Below are positions 1 to 5,240 of a stretch of DNA of 5,240 bases, in pieces. The notes below the pieces were generated by a model, which was not told the origin of the DNA, did not search any database, and worked only from the letters and a program-made list of their open reading frames with translations. Origin of the DNA: an uncultured Oscillospiraceae bacterium (lineage in GTDB: Bacteria > Bacillota > Clostridia > Oscillospirales > Oscillospiraceae). The stretch covers positions 1 through 5,240 of the forward strand of contig CAKTED010000131.1 of NCBI GenBank assembly GCA_934546725.1, given 5' to 3'. Position numbers and translations under genes: made by a program. The first letter of the stretch is position 1, and the number at the start of each line of letters is the position of its first letter.

Positions 1-1
1 G

Positions 2-652
2 ATACCAAAAGTAAAGGAAATGTATATCGATATCGGCGCAGCAAACAGGGAAGAGGCCGAAAAGCTTGTTTCCATCGGTGATGTCGGCAGCTTTGACCCG
101 TCCGTGGTGGAGTTTGGCGACGGCTTTATCAAGGCAAAGGCGATAGATGACAGGATCGGCTGCGCGGTCATGCTTGAGCTGCTCAGATCCGAGCTTCCGG
201 TAGATACCTGGTTTGCATTTACGGTTCAGGAGGAGGTCGGGTGCCGTGGAGCGCTCGGCGCGGCGTTTGCGCTCAAACCGCAGATAGCGCTCATTCTTGA
301 GGGCACCACCGCGGCGGATCTGCCTTCCCAGCAGGGCGGGGCAAAGGTCTGCGTTGCGGGCAGGGGACCCGTAATACCGTTTATGGACGGCGGAGCGGTA
401 TATGACAGAAGGCTGTTTGAAAAGCTTCGCGCTCTTGCCGTGGAGAATAATATTCCCTGGCAGACGAAAACATATATATCGGGCGGAACAGATGCGCAGG
501 CGATACAGAAATCGCGCGAGGGCGTAAGAGTGGCTGCCATATCCGCCGCGGTAAGATATATTCATTCGCCGTCAGGCGTGGGCTGCATAAGAGATTTTGA
601 GAACATTGTAAGGCTTGCACGCATTTTTCTTGAAAATGCAGACGCTGTTTGA
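2..652 (+). CDS. M42 family metallo-aminopeptidase, C-terminal part (5' end outside window)
   Basis: This is the last ~216 codons of a cytosolic two-metal aminopeptidase of the M42 (glutamyl/tetrahedral aminopeptidase, FrvX/YsdC/CelM-like) family; the usual length is about 340-360 residues. The reading frame is open to the left edge, so the ATG at 20 is internal and not the start. Visible family motifs are: AIDDR (two Asp at 146-151, including the metal-bridging Asp); QEEVG (Glu-Glu at 230-235, catalytic base and metal ligand); LEGTT (acidic ligand position at 299-301); SGGTDA (480-497); and RYIHSP, with the last metal-ligand His at 563-565. All active-site elements expected in this half are present, so the enzyme should be functional. 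The N-terminal metal-ligand His lies outside the window. M42 enzymes trim N-terminal residues from short peptides and often form dodecameric shells; the exact specificity cannot be read here. It is followed by yunB after 50 bases, probably in the same operon. Confidence 0.93.
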   Translation: MPKVKEMYIDIGAANREEAEKLVSIGDVGSFDPSVVEFGDGFIKAKAIDDRIGCAVMLELLRSELPVDTWFAFTVQEEVGCRGALGAAFALKPQIALILEGTTAADLPSQQGGAKVCVAGRGPVIPFMDGGAVYDRRLFEKLRALAVENNIPWQTKTYISGGTDAQAIQKSREGVRVAAISAAVRYIHSPSGVGCIRDFENIVRLARIFLENADAV

Positions 653-689
653 GTTATAGTAAACAGGCAGTGCAAAATATATTGGGCAT

Positions 690-697
690 AGGGGGTG
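690..697 (+). promoter_or_regulatory. Shine-Dalgarno that fixes the yunB start at GTG 703
   Basis: AGGGGGTG matches AGGAGGTG at all but one position, and that mismatch can still form a G-U pair. It lies 5 bases upstream of an in-frame GTG at 703. The longer frame opens at a TTG at 649, overlapping the stop of the upstream gene by four bases, but that codon has no Shine-Dalgarno. GTG 703 is therefore preferred. Confidence 0.8.
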
Positions 698-702
698 AAC
701 CT

Positions 703-3389
<2,687 letters not shown>

Positions 3390-3403
3390 CGGAAAGCAAT
3401 AAA

Positions 3404-3449
3404 AAATCTCCGCCGGTCTGCCTTTTGCGAATGACAGCGGCGGAGATTT
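3404..3449. terminator. bidirectional intrinsic terminator between ligA and the ACT-MBL gene
   Basis: A perfect 12-bp inverted repeat (AAATCTCCGCCG at 3404-3415 and its complement at 3438-3449) encloses a 22-base loop. The loop can add three more pairs (CTG 3418-3420 with CAG 3435-3437). Reading leftwards, the GC stem is followed by a run of six T (complement of 3401-3406), a good terminator for the minus-strand gene ending at 3469. Reading rightwards, it is followed by the looser T-rich tract 3447-3465, a weaker terminator for ligA. It lies in the 79-base gap between two converging genes. Confidence 0.88.
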
Positions 3450-3468
3450 ATAAATTTTCTGTTTTGGC

Positions 3469-4911
3469 TCAGCTCTGAGGCTCGGCCTTTACGGGCATCA
3501 TTGCGCCGTGCCCGCCGAAAAGCTGCCATTCGCCTTCGCCGAGCAGCCTGAAAATATCCTTACGCTCCCGGGCGGCAAGCTTCGGATCAGTATCGACAGA
3601 GGTCATAAGGTATGGAGCAAGCCTGTTGAAGGCCGCCTGCTGCGGGGTAAAGCCCTGTATGTTCACGAAAATATCTCCGGTAAAGAGAATTCGCAGCGAC
3701 CGCTCGATGTAGATCACCTCACCACGTACGTGTCCGCCGGAGGCTTCGTAAACCTCAAAATCGAGCGAATTGAAGCTGATCCGGCCTATGTGTTCCGTAA
3801 GCCCGGATATCGGGGAAGAGCTGCCGCCAATCACGCGCATGTTATCCATGGGCAGCGGCCTGTACCCGGCAAGAAGCTTGCTTATCCGCACATACGGCGC
3901 ATGCACGGCGTTGAGCTCGCGCAGATTATCCTCGCCCGAATTTTCCCGGGAAAAGTTATCAAAGCATTTGCGGCTCATATACACCTCGTCGAAGCAGTCT
4001 GCAAGGCCGCAGTGGTCAACGTCCGCGTGAGTGATGAGCAGGATCTTGTGCACGGAGTCAAAATCCGGAAACAGACCGCGCAGGCAGGAGAGACTTTCTT
4101 CCTTATAGCACGGAAAGCCGCTGTCTACGCACAGTATACCGTCGCTTCCCGATATGACGCAGAGGTTGCTTCCGCAGGGCGGCTCGATAAGCACCGCCTC
4201 GAGTCCGCGTCCGATGGGATGCCTGCTTATGCGGGGCCTGTAAGCGTCCGCACGATATTCGATAAGCTGCTCGGCAAATTTGCCGATATAGTCGAAGGTT
4301 TTGTAGGGCGGGCTGTTGCGGCGGGTGAGAAGCTCCATTATCAGGTTGGAATCGATTATGAGCCGCTGCTTGTCGGTCTCGCTCATGCCTACCTTATCGG
4401 CAATGTTGTTTGCAAAGGACATGTAAAAAACCGTGTTGTCCAGCGCTATGCTGCTTGGGTCATAGTCGATTATTCTGACGCTGCACAGCTGCGACGCCTG
4501 CCGCAGGAAGCGCGCCATATCGTCACCGCTTTCGACGAAAAGGCCCATTCGGAAATACTGATAATCTGCTCCCGTGGCCTGCGAGCTTATATATGATATA
4601 TTGAAGCCGAACTCGCTTATCAGCTTCAGAACGGGCTCCACGGTGCCGGGAACGTCCCTGAGCTGAAATTCTACTACTATTACGCTGCTGCGGACCGAAG
4701 CGTTGGGAAGGTAGCCGATCTTGCCAAGCTCCGCTTCTGCGCGCTCAAGAGAGGCGTCCTCGCCCTCCGCTTCGATGAAAAGCGTGTGCGCGTCGACAGC
4801 CTTGTTGTAGCTCACGCGGGTTATGTTGAGCCCAAGCCCGGCGAAAATATCGCTCGCGGCAAGAAAAGCGCCGATCTTATCCGGCATTACGGTTGTGAAG
4901 GTTCTTTTCAT
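3469..4911 (-). CDS. ACT-ACT-metallo-beta-lactamase fold fusion protein
   Basis: This 480-residue cytosolic protein of unknown function has no signal peptide or membrane segment. Residues 1-70 form an ACT domain (PDKIGAFL loop, then a GLGLNITRVSY turn and strand). Residues 74-152 form a second one (RDVPGTVEPVLKLISEFGFNI). ACT domains usually bind amino acids or similar small ligands and regulate an attached enzyme. Residues 153-235 are a helical-looking linker with features I cannot assign (NTVFYMSFAN, PPYKTFDYIGKFAEQ). Residues 236-480 have the metallo-beta-lactamase fold: the strand-turn ILCVDSGF, metal motif THADVDHCG (H295, D297, D299, H300), GGHVRGE (H394), LFTGDIF (D413) and GGHG (H468). 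The first motif has Asp where most members have the second His; the other ligands are intact. The substrate is unknown. Hydrolysis of an ester or thioester under amino-acid control is inference only. The frame is open upstream to 5025, but ATG 4911 has a Shine-Dalgarno and the ACT domain begins there. It is a single-gene unit with its own promoter. Confidence 0.9.
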   Translation of the reverse strand: MKRTFTTVMPDKIGAFLAASDIFAGLGLNITRVSYNKAVDAHTLFIEAEGEDASLERAEAELGKIGYLPNASVRSSVIVVEFQLRDVPGTVEPVLKLISEFGFNISYISSQATGADYQYFRMGLFVESGDDMARFLRQASQLCSVRIIDYDPSSIALDNTVFYMSFANNIADKVGMSETDKQRLIIDSNLIMELLTRRNSPPYKTFDYIGKFAEQLIEYRADAYRPRISRHPIGRGLEAVLIEPPCGSNLCVISGSDGILCVDSGFPCYKEESLSCLRGLFPDFDSVHKILLITHADVDHCGLADCFDEVYMSRKCFDNFSRENSGEDNLRELNAVHAPYVRISKLLAGYRPLPMDNMRVIGGSSSPISGLTEHIGRISFNSLDFEVYEASGGHVRGEVIYIERSLRILFTGDIFVNIQGFTPQQAAFNRLAPYLMTSVDTDPKLAARERKDIFRLLGEGEWQLFGGHGAMMPVKAEPQS

Positions 4912-4920
4912 TCTGCACTG

Positions 4921-4926
4921 TCCTCT
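4921..4926 (-). promoter_or_regulatory. Shine-Dalgarno of the ACT-MBL gene
   Basis: AGAGGA on the minus strand lies 9 bases upstream of the ATG at 4911-4909. It sets the start there. The longer open frame back to 5025 would also run through the promoter, and its extra residues (a Phe/Tyr-rich stretch) do not resemble any part of an ACT domain. Confidence 0.7.
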
Positions 4927-4945
4927 GCTGAAAATATGCGTATAA

Positions 4946-4973
4946 ATGATAGCATAAAACGCCGAAAAATCAA
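4946..4973 (-). promoter_or_regulatory. extended -10 sigma-A-type promoter of the ACT-MBL gene
   Basis: On the minus strand, TTGATT (4973-4968; 4 of 6 to TTGACA) is followed by a 16-base spacer and TATCAT (4951-4946; 5 of 6 to TATAAT), with a TG dinucleotide one base before the -10 (extended -10). The predicted transcript would start near 4939 and have a short leader of about 28 bases. Confidence 0.6.
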
Positions 4974-5052
4974 TAAAAACGTTTGCGGCAGGAGTGGTTA
5001 CGACAAATTCAAAAAAACTGCACAAAAATTGCCGCGATTTGCAAAAAGAGAC

Positions 5053-5081
5053 TACACAATTGTGAAAAAGTAGAGTATAAT
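5053..5081 (+). promoter_or_regulatory. sigma-A-type promoter of the gene starting at 5181
   Basis: TACACA (5053-5058; 4 of 6 to the -35 consensus) is followed by a 17-base spacer and a perfect TATAAT (5076-5081). The upstream DNA (5011-5047) is rich in A-tracts, which could act as an UP element. Transcription would start near 5088, giving a 5' leader of about 90 bases. It is divergent from the promoter of the ACT-MBL gene, with about 80 bases between the two -35 boxes. Confidence 0.7.
5055..5064. repeat. perfect 10-bp palindrome in the promoter, candidate operator
   Basis: CACAATTGTG is its own reverse complement. It covers the 3' part of the -35 box and the start of the spacer, where a bound repressor would block RNA polymerase. 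Extending rightwards, the sequence contains TTGTGAA (5060-5066), which resembles one half-site of the redox repressor Rex, but the matching second half at the usual spacing is not there. A 10-bp palindrome can arise by chance in a region this size, so the assignment is tentative. Confidence 0.35.
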
Positions 5082-5087
5082 ATGAAT

Positions 5088-5180
5088 CAATAAGTATGTA
5101 CAGGTAGAGGCGGCTCAGAATGCCGCCGCCCCTTCGGTCACGGGGAAACTGCTATTTTTCAGAAAGTAAGGAGCAATGTT
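5088..5180 (+). promoter_or_regulatory. structured 5' leader of the gene at 5181, possible cis-regulatory RNA
   Basis: The leader of about 90 bases contains a strong 6-bp hairpin, GGCGGC (5109-5114) with GCCGCC (5122-5127), loop of 7. Next is a second stem CCCC (5129-5132) with GGGG (5142-5145), loop of 9, and then a weak CTG/CAG or GAAA/TTTC pairing (5145-5162) around a short U-rich tract. The Shine-Dalgarno follows at once. I compared it by memory with common riboswitch classes (lysine, glycine, c-di-GMP, fluoride, ZTP, guanidine, THF) and found no convincing match. The folds are hand-drawn. Confidence 0.35.
5168..5173 (+). promoter_or_regulatory. Shine-Dalgarno of the gene at 5181
   Basis: AAGGAG is 7 bases upstream of ATG 5181. 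A nearer ATG at 5176 is in another frame and too close to the site, so 5181 is the start. Confidence 0.85.
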
Positions 5181-5240
5181 ATGTATACTTTTAAGCCCTA
5201 CACCGAGCGCATTGCGAGAATGCGCGATAAGGTTCGCGAC
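5181..5240 (+). CDS. start of a gene cut by the window edge, possibly a glycyl radical enzyme (pyruvate formate-lyase family)
   Basis: Twenty codons are visible, with a good Shine-Dalgarno, a promoter and no stop, so the gene itself is well supported. The N-terminus has the pattern FKPYTERIARMRDKVRD: an aromatic/Pro segment, then an amphipathic Arg-rich helix. From memory this resembles the beginning of many uncharacterised pyruvate formate-lyase-type glycyl radical enzymes of anaerobic Clostridia, where a short ERI-x-RMR-type helix precedes the first conserved block. The catalytic Cys and Gly loops would lie far beyond the edge, so the family call is tentative. If right, an activating radical-SAM enzyme gene should follow. 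Confidence 0.5.
   Translation, partial: MYTFKPYTERIARMRDKVRD

Noticed and set aside
649..702. TTG start for yunB overlapping the upstream stop
   Set aside because: There is no Shine-Dalgarno before the TTG, while GTG 703 has a near-perfect one. Kept only as an alternative.
653..702. Possible sigma-E-type sporulation promoter before yunB
   Set aside because: AT-rich bits such as AATATATT are present, but no pair of boxes at proper spacing fits the consensus, and a start there would fall on or next to the ribosome binding site.
3508..4596. Long open frame of 362 codons on the + strand, antisense to the ACT-MBL gene
   Set aside because: It lies entirely within the opposite gene, whose domains are clearly recognisable. 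Its translation resembles no family, it has no Shine-Dalgarno, and its openness is explained by the codon bias of the real gene.
4912..5025. N-terminal extension of the ACT-MBL protein to 518 residues
   Set aside because: The extension covers the promoter and Shine-Dalgarno, is AT-rich with no domain resemblance, and the ACT fold starts at the ATG at 4911.
4786..5073. 95-codon + strand frame across the start of the ACT-MBL gene and the intergenic region
   Set aside because: It is half antisense to a real gene and half A-rich intergenic DNA, with no start signals. It also spans the -35 box and part of the spacer of the + strand promoter.
5101..5145. Lysine-riboswitch-like string (AGGTAGAGGCG) in the leader
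   Set aside because: The short string resembles the start of an L-box, but the element would need about 170-180 bases with several helices and other conserved blocks, and only about 90 bases are available.

Overview
The window looks like chromosomal DNA of an anaerobic, spore-forming member of the Clostridia (Bacillota). The evidence is a recognisable YunB-type sporulation protein, a Firmicutes-style NAD-dependent DNA ligase, strong Shine-Dalgarno sequences, frequent ATA and AGG/AGA codons at moderate GC, and (tentatively) the start of a glycyl-radical-type enzyme gene at the right edge. No tRNA, rRNA, CRISPR array, insertion sequence or prophage gene was seen.

Left part (1-3389, + strand): three tightly packed genes that look like one transcription unit. 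They are the C-terminal two thirds of an M42-family aminopeptidase (2-652), yunB (703-1404) and ligA (1416-3389). The spacers are 50 and 11 bases, and the stop codon of yunB touches the Shine-Dalgarno of ligA. For both yunB and ligA the best start lies inside the longest open frame (GTG 703, ATG 1416), because that is where the ribosome binding site sits.

Middle (3390-3468): a 12-bp perfect hairpin with A/T-rich flanks, placed between the converging ends of ligA and the next gene. It can end transcription from both sides.

Right part: a minus-strand gene (4911 down to 3469) encodes a 480-residue fusion of two N-terminal ACT domains, a linker of about 80 residues of unknown function, and a C-terminal metallo-beta-lactamase-fold hydrolase. 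The hydrolase has the variant signature His-x-Asp-x-Asp-His in place of His-x-His-x-Asp-His. This is the least ordinary gene here. It has its own extended -10 promoter (4946-4973).

Divergent from it, a second promoter (5053-5081) overlaps a perfect 10-bp palindrome. It drives a leader of about 90 bases with a strong GC hairpin, then a gene starting at ATG 5181 that runs off the window after 20 codons. The leader matched no riboswitch class I could recall.

No single obvious new multi-gene system is present. The best candidates for follow-up are the ACT-ACT-MBL protein and the palindrome plus structured leader at the right end.
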